Shown piece by piece: positions 34,566 to 43,482 of a DNA stretch of 64,000 nucleotides (its first letter is position 1; every line of letters begins with the position of its first letter). Where the stretch lies: positions 62,001 through 126,000 of the forward strand of contig SVAL01000002.1 in NCBI GenBank assembly GCA_015059405.1, read 5' to 3'. This stretch comes from Bacillota bacterium (GTDB lineage: Bacteria; Bacillota_I; Bacilli_A; RF39; UBA660). The notes beneath the pieces are model-generated. The model worked only from the letters and a program-made list of their open reading frames with translations. It was not told the DNA's origin and did no database searches. A program made the translations under genes and the position numbers.

Positions 34566-36296
34566 TTATGAATTTAAAGTTTCTGTTTTATATAAATTTT
34601 TATAAGTTTTATTAGTTTTTAATAAATCATCATGAGAACCAGACGCTACTATTTTACCTTTATCTACTACATGAATAATATCTGCATCCATAATAGTAGA
34701 TAATCTATGAGCAACTATTACAACTGTATGATCTTTAACTAAATTATCTATAGCTTTTTTAATATACTCTTGAGATTCATTATCTAAAGCACTAGTTGCT
34801 TCATCAAATAAAATTATTTTACTTTTCTTAGATAATGTTCTAGCTATTGATAATCTTTGTTTTTGACCACCAGACAAGTTAACTCCACCTTCACCAAGTA
34901 CTGTATCATACTTATTTGGTAAAGACATAATATAATCATCTATATAAGCAAGCTTACAATATTTTCTTATATCTTTTAAAGTTATATTATTATCAAGTAA
35001 TAAGAAATTTTCTTTAATTGTCTTATTAAATATAAATGGTTCTTGTCTAATAATAGATATATTTTTTCTTAACTCTTCCTCACTTAAATCTTTAATATTA
35101 ATATCATCTATTAATATTTCCCCTGAATTAACATCAAATATTCTAGTAATTAAATTAAATAAAGTTGATTTACCTTGACCAGATTTACCTACTATCGCAA
35201 TCTTTTTATTAGGTTCAATCTCTAAATTAAAATTATTTAAAGTATTATCTTCATCTGGATAAGCAAATACTACATCTTTAAAAGTAATATTTCCACTTAC
35301 TTTAGTTAATTTCTTTTCTCCAAACTTTTCATCTTCATATAATTTATTTTCTAATATTTCATTAACCCTAGTAATAGATACCATAACTTTTTGATAAGTT
35401 TGAGTTAAATCATTTAAATTCTCTATTAACCACATATATCTATATACATAATAAGTCATCGCTATAAAGAAAGTTAAAGATATTTCATTATAATATAACA
35501 AGAATACACATGTAACAAATACCCCAACTTCTAATATAGATTTTATAAATCTAACTATTATATTAAATTCCTTTTGAATATCAATTTCTTTTTCTGATTT
35601 TTTGTAAATAAGTTTTATGATATCTCTCATATTACCTATTAAATTATTTTTAATCCCTAATGTTTTTATTTCTCTTATTCCTCTAATTGATTCATTTACT
35701 AAAGATGTAAATTTATCTTGTTCTGTTTTCCTTTCTTTATGTATATCTTTTAATTTAGGACTATAAATCTTTATTATTAAAAATAATAATCCAACTAAGA
35801 AAACTATTTCTAAACCTATAATCCAAGAATTAATAAATACATATACTATAATTATTAAAGACGCTACTATTGAAGACACCATATTAAGAAGTCTTCCAAA
35901 TGCAAAACTTAAAGAATCAGCATCATTAGTAATTCTATTAATAATTTCTCCAGATGAATGTTTTTCAAATGCTACAGCTGGTAAATTAAGTGCTTTCTTG
36001 TAAGTAAAATAACCTAATTTACGAGTTAAAGAACTTTCTATCTTATATAAAATAGAATTAGCAAAATGAAGTATTGATCCATCCAAAGTTAATTCTATCA
36101 AGAAATATATACCTAAATATACAAGTGCTAATTTAATTTCTAAATTAGTAATAGCTTCAACTGCAGCACCATTTAAATATCCAGTAAATATTTCAGCAAC
36201 TCCTGATATAAATATTAAACTACTAGCAAAAACAAGTTTTTTCTTATCTTCACCAATCAATCTAATTAGAGGTTTAAATTCTTTTAAATTCTTCAT
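34566..36296 (-). CDS. ABC exporter with fused membrane and ATPase domains
   Basis: 576 residues. Membrane domain 1-325, ATPase 335-576: Walker A GKSGQGKST, signature LSGGQKQRLSIA, Walker B KIILFDEATSALD, H-loop VIVAHRLST. All catalytic residues intact, so it can work as a homodimer. Family members export drugs, lipids or peptides. It is preceded by a short leader ORF and a terminator whose T-run ends 11 bp before the start codon, suggesting drug- or stress-induced attenuation. Its own terminator is the one split by the IS. Confidence 0.92.
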   Translation of the reverse strand: MKNLKEFKPLIRLIGEDKKKLVFASSLIFISGVAEIFTGYLNGAAVEAITNLEIKLALVYLGIYFLIELTLDGSILHFANSILYKIESSLTRKLGYFTYKKALNLPAVAFEKHSSGEIINRITNDADSLSFAFGRLLNMVSSIVASLIIIVYVFINSWIIGLEIVFLVGLLFLIIKIYSPKLKDIHKERKTEQDKFTSLVNESIRGIREIKTLGIKNNLIGNMRDIIKLIYKKSEKEIDIQKEFNIIVRFIKSILEVGVFVTCVFLLYYNEISLTFFIAMTYYVYRYMWLIENLNDLTQTYQKVMVSITRVNEILENKLYEDEKFGEKKLTKVSGNITFKDVVFAYPDEDNTLNNFNLEIEPNKKIAIVGKSGQGKSTLFNLITRIFDVNSGEILIDDINIKDLSEEELRKNISIIRQEPFIFNKTIKENFLLLDNNITLKDIRKYCKLAYIDDYIMSLPNKYDTVLGEGGVNLSGGQKQRLSIARTLSKKSKIILFDEATSALDNESQEYIKKAIDNLVKDHTVVIVAHRLSTIMDADIIHVVDKGKIVASGSHDDLLKTNKTYKNLYKTETLNS

Positions 36297-36309
36297 ACTA
36301 AACCTCCAT

Positions 36310-36334
36310 AAAAAAAGACTACTTAAATGTAGCC
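36310..36334 (-). terminator. Attenuator before the ABC exporter
   Basis: GGCTAC/GTAGTC stem (one G-U) with ATTTAA loop and seven T residues on the minus strand, between leader peptide and the GGAGG site of the exporter gene. Confidence 0.75.
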
Positions 36335-36341
36335 AGTTACG

Positions 36342-36428
36342 TTATAAAGTGAAAAAACAAAGAAGTTTCCCCACTCTTCCGCATCTAGCATTCATTTGAT
36401 TATTAAAAACATTATAAAACTTCTTCAT
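36342..36428 (-). CDS. Leader peptide of the ABC exporter
   Basis: 28 codons with a perfect AAAGGAG site seven bases upstream of the ATG. Product begins MKKFYNVFNNQMNARCGRVG and ends LLCFFTL. The start of the ORF (AAGAAGTTT) is complementary to its end (AAACTTCTT), so a stalled or slow ribosome would change the folding and the downstream attenuator. Same length and plan as the lysK leader at 10246-10332, and both contain FNNQ. Similar in principle to bmrB upstream of bmrCD in Bacillus. Function inferred. Confidence 0.65.
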   Translation of the reverse strand: MKKFYNVFNNQMNARCGRVGKLLCFFTL

Positions 36429-36460
36429 ATTTTCACTCCTTTCTCTTTAAATTCAAAAAA

Positions 36461-36489
36461 AGGATAACATTAAAAGCAATTAATGTCAA
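36461..36489 (-). promoter_or_regulatory. Promoter with palindrome between -35 and -10
   Basis: TTGACA (36484-36489), 17-bp spacer, TATCCT (36461-36466). An inverted repeat (ACATTAA/TTAATGT) fills the space between the boxes and overlaps both, so a dimeric regulator may bind there. AAAAAAGG/CCTTTTTT flanks make it look like a terminator as well. Confidence 0.7.
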
Positions 36490-36527
36490 CCTTTTTTGTT
36501 AACAGTCATATAAAATAATAATTGTTA

Positions 36528-37247
36528 TTACTTTTTCTTTGTTTTATTTATATTTTTTCTTTTGTTCTTCTTCTTATCTTTTACAAAATATTCAATATAT
36601 ATACAAATCGCAGCTACTACAATAATTAATAATGAAAAAATAATTGTTAATATAATAGTTTCTATACTATTATTATCATTTGCATCAACTGGTTTTATAT
36701 ATTTAATATCTAAATCTCTACTTTCTACAATTTCTGCATAAAAAGCATTATACCCATTTTTAATTCCATTATCCCATTCATCATCTTTAAAATATGTACT
36801 AATATATTTATTTTTTACCTCATCTATTTTACTACTTGTTAATACATCAGTTAAACCAGTTCCAACTTTAATATTAAACTTTCCTTCTTTAAGAGATAAA
36901 ACCATTAATAATAAATTATTATTTTCATCATTATTACTAATTTGCCAAAGATTAAAAAAACTATTTGTAAAATCTTCTATATTAGAATCATCTAAACCAG
37001 ATACAGTAACTACTAATATTTTAATACCTGCTTCTTTTTCTAATTCATCACTTTTTTTAATAATATATTCTTCTGTTTTCGTAGATAATATTTTAGCACC
37101 ATCTAATACATCTGCATTTTTCAAATTATCAGTATTTAGTGGAAAATAAGATATTATAGGATCTACTACTGGATTAGAAAAAGCAAAAACTCCCACTGGT
37201 AATAATAATAAAACAAATAATATTAAATAATTAAAATTCCTCTTCAT
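36528..37247 (-). CDS. TPM-domain secreted/membrane protein
   Basis: 239 residues. Signal peptide (MKRNFNYLILFVLLLLPVGV FAF), then a TPM (DUF477) domain at about 50-185: EEYIIKKSDELEKEAGIKIL, VVTVSGLDDSNIEDFTNSFF, GKFNIKVGTGLTDVLTSSKI. A membrane helix (IETIILTIIFSLLIIVVAAI) and a basic tail end it. TPM proteins are thought to help assemble or repair membrane complexes; a phosphatase role was proposed for some. Single gene. Confidence 0.85.
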   Translation of the reverse strand: MKRNFNYLILFVLLLLPVGVFAFSNPVVDPIISYFPLNTDNLKNADVLDGAKILSTKTEEYIIKKSDELEKEAGIKILVVTVSGLDDSNIEDFTNSFFNLWQISNNDENNNLLLMVLSLKEGKFNIKVGTGLTDVLTSSKIDEVKNKYISTYFKDDEWDNGIKNGYNAFYAEIVESRDLDIKYIKPVDANDNNSIETIILTIIFSLLIIVVAAICIYIEYFVKDKKKNKRKNINKTKKK

Positions 37248-37353
37248 AAAAACACCTTCTCTATTTTAATATTATTATATTTATTATTTGTTGTCTATAT
37301 CTATCAAAAGTATTTAATTTTGTTAACCATTATTTACTATAGTTTTACATATT

Positions 37354-38034
37354 TTATTTTAAACCAATACTAGAAAAATCCTCTCTATCCGATCTTAAAC
37401 TTTTCTTTGGATATAAATTAGAATATAAACTCTTAAAATCTAAACCTCTTTTTATTAATCTTTCTTCATCATTACTTAAAGTATCTTGATTAACATATTT
37501 AGAAACAACACCATATATCTTAGAAATAACCTCTTCTTCTACTTCTAAAAAAGGATCTGTAGTAGATGAACTTCTTTTAGTAAACTCACCAATTAAAGGA
37601 TAATAAGCACCTACTTTTACTACTCCTTTAAATATATAAATTCTAAACCACATTGGATAATTATTATTATCATCACATAAATAATCTATCCACTTATCTA
37701 AACTTATCTTTTGTTCATTTCTAATCGCACCAAGTACCAAAGATTTATCTTCATCAGTTAAATCTTCTTTTTCATCTAAACCTAATTCTCTAAAATATCC
37801 TTTTCTATATTCTATATAACTTTCAGGTAAAAATTTAATAACATATTTATCATGATAAAACCCTTTTAATAAATCCATTTTATATTTAGTATCTGCCTTA
37901 CTATGTACTCTTTCTAATTTATCTAAATATTCATTAATTCTATCAATAGGATTATTAGAAATAGAATTAATACTATCTCTCATATCTTTATACATTAAAT
38001 TTAAAAATTCAGCACCACTATTAACTTGTTTCAT
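37354..38034 (-). CDS. Hypothetical protein
   Basis: 226 residues, not recognised. Soluble and mainly helical: EFLNLMYKDMRDSINSISNN, DKLERVHSKADTKYKMDLLK, then a central region with aromatic residues (YPMWFRIYIFKGVVKVGAYY) and a Lys/Arg-rich C-terminus. No signal peptide. Between the TPM and lipoprotein genes, same strand, separate spacing. Confidence 0.6.
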   Translation of the reverse strand: MKQVNSGAEFLNLMYKDMRDSINSISNNPIDRINEYLDKLERVHSKADTKYKMDLLKGFYHDKYVIKFLPESYIEYRKGYFRELGLDEKEDLTDEDKSLVLGAIRNEQKISLDKWIDYLCDDNNNYPMWFRIYIFKGVVKVGAYYPLIGEFTKRSSSTTDPFLEVEEEVISKIYGVVSKYVNQDTLSNDEERLIKRGLDFKSLYSNLYPKKSLRSDREDFSSIGLK

Positions 38035-38082
38035 ATTATCACCTATCTTAAAACAATTATAACATAAAATATAGATTGAGAA

Positions 38083-38484
38083 CTAATCCCAATCTACATA
38101 TTCTTCATCAATATAATTAAGACATTTTAAATGAATATCATAAACAAGTTTTCCATCACTACAATCAGTATCTGCATATACCTTACAATAAGACTCTTTA
38201 TCTACATCTAATAAGATATCTTTCTTTATATAACCTTGTTGAAGTAAATCACTAGAAGTAATTATCATTTTATAAGAAGCATTAGAATCCAAACAACAAT
38301 TAGGACAACTAACAGTTAATTTCCATTTTAAACCTTCTTCAAAATCTTTCTTTATTTCTTCGTACCTTTCTAAATACATATTATTATCCTTATTTTCTTC
38401 TTTATTTTTTTCCTTCTTAGCACAACCAGTAATTACAAACATACTAAAACAAACAATAATTAATCCAAATACAATTTTTTTCAT
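38083..38484 (-). CDS. Small lipoprotein
   Basis: 133 residues. Lipobox VITGC after a hydrophobic start (MKKIVFGLIIVCFSMF), so Cys20 or nearby is lipid-modified. The rest is a short soluble domain with a Cys cluster (LTVSCPNCCLDSNASYKM, SYCKVYADTDCSD) that may be disulphide-bonded. Function unknown. Confidence 0.75.
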   Translation of the reverse strand: MKKIVFGLIIVCFSMFVITGCAKKEKNKEENKDNNMYLERYEEIKKDFEEGLKWKLTVSCPNCCLDSNASYKMIITSSDLLQQGYIKKDILLDVDKESYCKVYADTDCSDGKLVYDIHLKCLNYIDEEYVDWD

Positions 38485-38524
38485 AAGTATACCTCCTATT
38501 CAAATTAATTATATACTAATTAAT

Positions 38525-39367
38525 TTATAATTTCATTAATCTACTATCAACTTTATTACTATCTAGTATTTCATATTGTTTTCTAGCAATGTTATTTAAC
38601 CTAATTAATCTTTCAGTTTGAGGAATATTATTTTCTATTAATTCAGCATTTATATTTTCTAAATTACTAAGAATTATTAATGAAATTAAATCAGCATAAT
38701 CTCTAATATTTCCAATTTTAGCAAGTTCAGGATTTTCTTCTCTCCATTCTTTTGCAGTCATTCCAAAAAGCGCTACATTCAAAACATCTGCTTCTTCTGC
38801 ATATATATATTTCTTTTGTTTGTCAGTAAGTACTGGTACAATATTTTTCTTAATTGAACTTGTTTGTATAAAATAATTAGTCTTAGCCAAAATTCTACTT
38901 ACATTCCACTCGATAGACTTTTCTAATGATTCTTTTTTCTTTAATCTCTCAAACTCCTTTATCAAATAAAGTTTAAATACAGGAGAAATAGATGACGCAA
39001 ATTCTAATGCAATATCCTTATGAGCATATGTACCGCCATATTTTCCTCTTATGGAAAAAATCCCAATCGCATTTGTTTTTTCACACCATTCATTAACACT
39101 AGGAGTAAAAGTTAATAATCCTACTTGATTTTTAAAGTGTTCAGATTCGAACACTTTAAAATTGGGATTATACATTTTTTCCCATACAATTAAGAATTCT
39201 AATACACTTCTCGTTCTTAACCAGTTTCTAATAACATCAGCTGCTCTAAAGTTATTCCCTTTCCCTTTAGCTATATCCGTTATACAAATATAATCTTTCC
39301 CATCAAGTTTAGTTATTCCTACTTTAACACCATTTATATTTAAAAAATTATGTTTCAATTTAATCAC
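38525..39367 (-). CDS. KilA-N domain protein
   Basis: 280 residues. KilA-N DNA-binding fold at about 1-130: GKDYICITDIAKGKGNNFRA, VIRNWLRTRSVLEFLIVWEK, GIFSIRGKYGGTYAHKDIAL, EFASSISPVFKLYLIKEFER. The C-terminal half is helical. KilA-N proteins are common in phages and mobile DNA but also sit in chromosomes. It ends up 35 bp downstream of the SEDS remnant, outside the conjugative element. Confidence 0.88.
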   Translation of the reverse strand: MIKLKHNFLNINGVKVGITKLDGKDYICITDIAKGKGNNFRAADVIRNWLRTRSVLEFLIVWEKMYNPNFKVFESEHFKNQVGLLTFTPSVNEWCEKTNAIGIFSIRGKYGGTYAHKDIALEFASSISPVFKLYLIKEFERLKKKESLEKSIEWNVSRILAKTNYFIQTSSIKKNIVPVLTDKQKKYIYAEEADVLNVALFGMTAKEWREENPELAKIGNIRDYADLISLIILSNLENINAELIENNIPQTERLIRLNNIARKQYEILDSNKVDSRLMKL

Positions 39368-39402
39368 CTCTATATTATGATTAAATTTAAAATTATAATT
39401 TC

Positions 39403-39498
39403 CTATATATCCTTACTTATATTTAATAAAATACCTATACTACACAAAGTAATTAATAAACTAGAACCACCATAAGAAAGAAAAGGAAGTGTAACCCC
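39403..39498 (-). pseudogene. 3' remnant of an ftsW/rodA (SEDS) gene
   Basis: 32 codons with stop. Reads [15 protein letters not shown] then [14 protein letters not shown], the invariant C-terminal signature of FtsW/RodA glycosyltransferases. Directly upstream the frame meets TAG and the similarity ends, so the rest of the gene was separated by insertion of the conjugative element, whose left boundary is therefore near 39498. The N-terminal part is not in the window and should flank the other end of the element. Confidence 0.88.
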
Positions 39499-39571
39499 CT
39501 ACATCTAAAAGTGCCTCTCCAAAAATAAAGTAAACACTTCCTAAATAACTTAAAATTAAAGGGTACACTTC
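39485..39571. other. Left attachment region of the conjugative element
   Basis: GGAAGTGTAACCC (39485-39497, inside the SEDS remnant) is repeated inverted as GGGTACACTTCC (39560-39571), with another ACACTTCC at about 39533. These repeats bracket the junction and lie 22 bp from the recombinase stop. They are candidate recombinase binding sites; the crossover bases cannot be fixed without the other end. Confidence 0.5.
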
Positions 39572-39592
39572 CAAATAACTTATTTTTTTATA

Positions 39593-41176
39593 TTATTTAA
39601 CTACTTGAAATTCTTTAAATCTAAAAACAACATAAATATTCTTTTCTTTATCTATTTCTATTCTTTCAATTAATCTAGTTATTAAATCCCTGTCAGGATT
39701 TTTAAGCGACATATAATCTAATACTGCTTTCTTACATCTATGAAAAGATGAAGTAACTGTTGTTTTAGTTTGTTCTTCATTAAGTCTTTTTTTCTTTGTT
39801 AAATCATGTAAATCCATTTCTAAATTCAAAATTATATTCTTTGTTTTTTCATAAATTCTTTTATACATATCTTCATCTACTAAACCTTTAACTTTATCAA
39901 CGTATAATTCATCTATTGTATTTTTATGATTAGATATTTCTAGATTTAATTTATCTATTTTTTCATTAACTTCTTTTAAATTTTTTTCTACTATATTTTT
40001 CGAATTATCTCCAACTTCATCAAATTCATAATATTTAGAAAGTTTTTCACACATTTGTTGCAAATATTCTATTACATCTTCTTCTAACCAATCATAATTA
40101 AGTCTATGTGAATAACATGCATTAAACTTTCCCTTTCTTGAATATAAATTACATTGAGTATAATGCGTAACTTTCTTTTTACCAACATCAGTACTAATAC
40201 GAATTGATCTACCACACTCATGACAATACAATAAACCACCAAATAAAAAATCAAATTGATGATTTTGTCTTCTTTCTGTACTTCTACTTTTTAAAATATC
40301 TTGTACTTTCAAGAAATCCTCTTCCGATACAATTCCTTCGTGTGTATTCTTAACAATAATTAATTCTTCATCTCTAGTCTTTCTTAGTTTCTTAGAATTA
40401 TAACTTATTTTATTATGAGTATTTTGAACCATATTACCTATGTACATCTGATTAGTTAAAATTCCTTTAACGGTTTGTCTTTTCCATATACCTAAACCTC
40501 CATTTTCAACTACATCCTTACTACGATATTCTTTTTTATGAACAATTGGAATTGGTATCTTTCTTAACGTTAAAACATCCGCAATTTTTTTAGGAGATAT
40601 CCCATCTAATGCCATATCATATATTAATTCAATAACGTTTCTAACTTCTTCATCAACAATCAGCTTATGTTTATCATCAGGATTTTTCTTATAGCCATAA
40701 AGTGCAAAAGAACCTATGTAATCTCCCCTATTTTGTTTAGCACGAAGTGATGTTTTAACCTTTTTAGATACATCTCTTAAATATAAATCATTTACACCTA
40801 ATCTAATTCCAAGCATTGAATCTCCAATATTAGAATCAAAAGAATCATTAATTGCTATATATCTAACTCCTTTTTCTAAAAAATATTCTTCTATATATCT
40901 TCCTGTTTTATATATTTCCCTACCAAGTCTTGATAAATCTTTAGTAATAACACAATTAATTTTACCAGCTTCTATATCACGAATCATTTCTTGAAATCCC
41001 GGTCTATCAAAATTACCACCAGAATAACCATCATCAACATAATGTTTATATATAATTAAATTATTGTATTTAGCAAACGATTCAATAATCATTTTTTGAC
41101 TTTGAATAGAAGAACTTTCATCACAATTACTATCTGCATCAGATAATCGATTATATGCACCACATATATATTGCAT
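39593..41176 (-). CDS. Large serine recombinase (element integrase)
   Basis: 527 residues. Resolvase catalytic domain 1-150: catalytic Ser in AYNRLSDADS, then DDGYSGGNFDRPGFQEMIRD, CVITKDLSRLGREIYKTGRY. Recombinase domain about 165-290 (GDYIGSFALYGYKKNPDD, ILTNQMYIGNMVQNTHN), zinc ribbon with CHECGRSIR and CNLYSR, and a coiled-coil near 390-450. The TndX/TnpX type inserts and excises conjugative elements. At the left end of the element next to the attachment site. Its start codon overlaps the stop of a small upstream ORF. Confidence 0.95.
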   Translation of the reverse strand: MQYICGAYNRLSDADSNCDESSSIQSQKMIIESFAKYNNLIIYKHYVDDGYSGGNFDRPGFQEMIRDIEAGKINCVITKDLSRLGREIYKTGRYIEEYFLEKGVRYIAINDSFDSNIGDSMLGIRLGVNDLYLRDVSKKVKTSLRAKQNRGDYIGSFALYGYKKNPDDKHKLIVDEEVRNVIELIYDMALDGISPKKIADVLTLRKIPIPIVHKKEYRSKDVVENGGLGIWKRQTVKGILTNQMYIGNMVQNTHNKISYNSKKLRKTRDEELIIVKNTHEGIVSEEDFLKVQDILKSRSTERRQNHQFDFLFGGLLYCHECGRSIRISTDVGKKKVTHYTQCNLYSRKGKFNACYSHRLNYDWLEEDVIEYLQQMCEKLSKYYEFDEVGDNSKNIVEKNLKEVNEKIDKLNLEISNHKNTIDELYVDKVKGLVDEDMYKRIYEKTKNIILNLEMDLHDLTKKKRLNEEQTKTTVTSSFHRCKKAVLDYMSLKNPDRDLITRLIERIEIDKEKNIYVVFRFKEFQVVK

Positions 41177-41304
41177 TAAATCATCACCCTTCTATTCCAA
41201 AAATGATAAAATTTATTTGTAAATAAATGACCTCCTATAACGCATATTACCATAGCACCACCAAAAACACAAATCATCACTGTTTCAAATTGCGAACATA
41301 ACAC
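41176..41304 (-). CDS. Small membrane protein upstream of the recombinase
   Basis: 42 residues from a GTG at 41304 with GGAGGGG ribosome site. One hydrophobic segment (VMICVFGGAMVICVIGGHLF). Stop TAA overlaps the ATG of the recombinase (TAATG), so translation is coupled. Too short for usual ORF listing. Unknown role, possibly affecting recombinase expression. Confidence 0.5.
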   Translation of the reverse strand: MLCSQFETVMICVFGGAMVICVIGGHLFTNKFYHFWNRRVMI

Positions 41305-41414
41305 AAATACCCCTCCTTCAAGATTTCATACAAAGTCAAACTATTATTATCGGTTTTATATATATACTTAATATTTAATTTCCTTCTTTTTCCATTCTTG
41401 TCTATTTTTTTCAT
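41277..41414 (-). CDS. Small basic protein, excisionase-sized
   Basis: 45 residues with GGAGGAAA site before the ATG at 41414. Very basic start (MKKIDKNGKRRKLNIKYIYK), ending LKEGYLCYVRNLKQ. It overlaps the next small ORF by 28 bases in another frame, giving a chain of coupled genes into the recombinase. Size, charge and place would suit a recombination directionality factor, but no family motif is visible. Confidence 0.45.
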   Translation of the reverse strand: MKKIDKNGKRRKLNIKYIYKTDNNSLTLYEILKEGYLCYVRNLKQ

Positions 41415-41481
41415 AAAGGATTTCCTCCTCTAAAAATATTTATTCTAAAAATAGAATAATAATTACATCCAAAACTAGACA

Positions 41482-43482
41482 TTATTTTTCATTACCTTTC
41501 ATGATTTCAAGTGGATTATCAATACTGTTCTTTAAATGTACTTCTATATTATTATTAAACGCTATATGATAAAGTTTATTATTTAACTTGCCATTAATTA
41601 AAGTAATTTCAATAGTACTAAGTTTTCTTTCTAAATCAATAATTGCATAGGTACGATTATTAATACTTTTATACTCATAATTAAGTTCATCTTGTTTTAC
41701 TATTTGTTGAATCTTTTTTATTGCTTCAAACAAGATTTTTTCATCATATTCTCTTTGTTCTTTAAAAAATTCATTTACCTCATTATCATTTTCTTCTTCT
41801 AAATTATTTCTAAATTTATCTCCTAAAGTTGTTTTAATTTGCTCTACAGTAAAATAAGTATTATCTAAATTCTTTAAAGAACTAATTTCCCGTTTCACTT
41901 CACCAGCTTGATAACAAGAAAACTTAGAATAAAGAACTGTATCTCTAAATATTGGATAACCAATTATCGGAAAAATTATAGTCTTATAGTGAAGTTGTTT
42001 GACCTCATCAGGTGTTAATAAATCTCTAGCTATTAACGAAGTTGATTGATTACCTTTATAATCCATAACACTTAACGATTGACTTATTGAATTAGTTTCA
42101 ATTGTTTTTTTTCCCAATCGTTTCGAGATAGCTTCAGCTGTATCTTGTGTATTAGTCTTTAAATAAATCAAACCACAGTTATCCAAAATTATCTGAGATA
42201 CATCTTTTCCATAAACATTATCAAGTTGTGAAAAAGATTGAATAAAAAAATGAAATCTCATACCTCTACTTCTAGCAACTGACACTATTGCTTCAATATC
42301 TGACAATGGAGGACAATTAGCAAACTCATCTAAAATCCAATCAATTTGAACAGGTAATTTCTTGTTATCTTGAAAATTAGCTAACTTAACTAATTCTTTA
42401 TATAAAAGACCAACTATTATTGTTACCAAAGTATAGTAAGTCTTATCTTCATCAGGAACTATTACGTATAAAGCAGTTGCTTCTTTTCCTAACACGTCAA
42501 AATCAAAATCATTACTACTTGTTACATTAGCTACATTAATATCATCAAATAAAGATAATTTTTCGCCAAATACAGCTGTAATACTCTTATAAGTATTTTC
42601 ACTAGCACTTAATATTGAAGTTAAAGCATCTTTACTTTTCATTCCATAATCTTTTTTATCAATATATAATTTTAATTTGTTAAAATTCTTTTCTTGCATT
42701 GAACTGTTCTGAAACTTACGAATACTAGTCATAGTTATTTGTTCTCGTTTAATAGTTCCTTTTTTATACTCTTCTAGAAATAATCCAATTATTCCTTCTA
42801 GCAAATTTCTAGCACTATTATTCCAAAAAGGATCCTTTTGTTGTGTCTTCTCCTGCATTACCATTGTAGCAAGTGAAGTAATAAGTCTATTAGTTTCAGC
42901 ATAACTACTCACAGCCATATTGTTATATATTATTCTTTCATTATCATCAGTACACTCCTTACTTTTCTTTTCATACTCTATGTACTTTTCATATTCTTTT
43001 ATTATCGATTCTAATATATTGAAATGATTTGATAACTCTGGATGTCTAAAATCTAAACTAATAACTTTATACCCATTATTCTTAAACATCTTTGAAGTTG
43101 TATTAAATATCTCACCTTTAGGATCAGTTATAAATACACTCCTTTTCACTTTAGCATTAGCTATAAAAGAACATTTTGGTATAACTGCAGTTACTGACTT
43201 ACCACTACCAGTAGAACCTAAATAAACATAATGTGGAGTTTCTTTATCGAACCACACATATTTAAAATCTTTACTAAAATAAATAGGAACACCTGATTCT
43301 TTTATATTAGATATCTTCTCTCTTTTAAAATTCTTCTTTATTTCTTCAACACTTGAAAATCGTGCTGAACCATATTCATTTTTATTTTTTATCTTATGTT
43401 TTGAAAAAGCTGGTTCTATAAAAATAAAACCAACTATTAACAAAACTAATAGAACTAATACAAGTATTAGCTCTATCGACAT
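41482..43482 (-). CDS. VirD4/TraG-type coupling protein
   Basis: 666 residues. One or two N-terminal membrane helices (ELILVLVLLVLLIVGFIFIE), Walker A LGSTGSGKSVTAVIPK, Walker B-like QIDWILDEFANCPP, and the conserved ITDPKGEIF and ARSRGMRFHFFIQS segments. Hexameric ATPase that delivers the relaxase-DNA complex to the type IV secretion channel. Its start overlaps the XRE gene end by 10 bp. Confidence 0.93.
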   Translation of the reverse strand: MSIELILVLVLLVLLIVGFIFIEPAFSKHKIKNKNEYGSARFSSVEEIKKNFKREKISNIKESGVPIYFSKDFKYVWFDKETPHYVYLGSTGSGKSVTAVIPKCSFIANAKVKRSVFITDPKGEIFNTTSKMFKNNGYKVISLDFRHPELSNHFNILESIIKEYEKYIEYEKKSKECTDDNERIIYNNMAVSSYAETNRLITSLATMVMQEKTQQKDPFWNNSARNLLEGIIGLFLEEYKKGTIKREQITMTSIRKFQNSSMQEKNFNKLKLYIDKKDYGMKSKDALTSILSASENTYKSITAVFGEKLSLFDDINVANVTSSNDFDFDVLGKEATALYVIVPDEDKTYYTLVTIIVGLLYKELVKLANFQDNKKLPVQIDWILDEFANCPPLSDIEAIVSVARSRGMRFHFFIQSFSQLDNVYGKDVSQIILDNCGLIYLKTNTQDTAEAISKRLGKKTIETNSISQSLSVMDYKGNQSTSLIARDLLTPDEVKQLHYKTIIFPIIGYPIFRDTVLYSKFSCYQAGEVKREISSLKNLDNTYFTVEQIKTTLGDKFRNNLEEENDNEVNEFFKEQREYDEKILFEAIKKIQQIVKQDELNYEYKSINNRTYAIIDLERKLSTIEITLINGKLNNKLYHIAFNNNIEVHLKNSIDNPLEIMKGNEK

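Noticed and set aside
36457..36497. Hairpin AAAAAAGG...CCTTTTTT as terminator of the TPM gene
   Set aside because: It coincides with a consensus promoter for the exporter leader, and the TPM gene ends on its other side in the wrong orientation.
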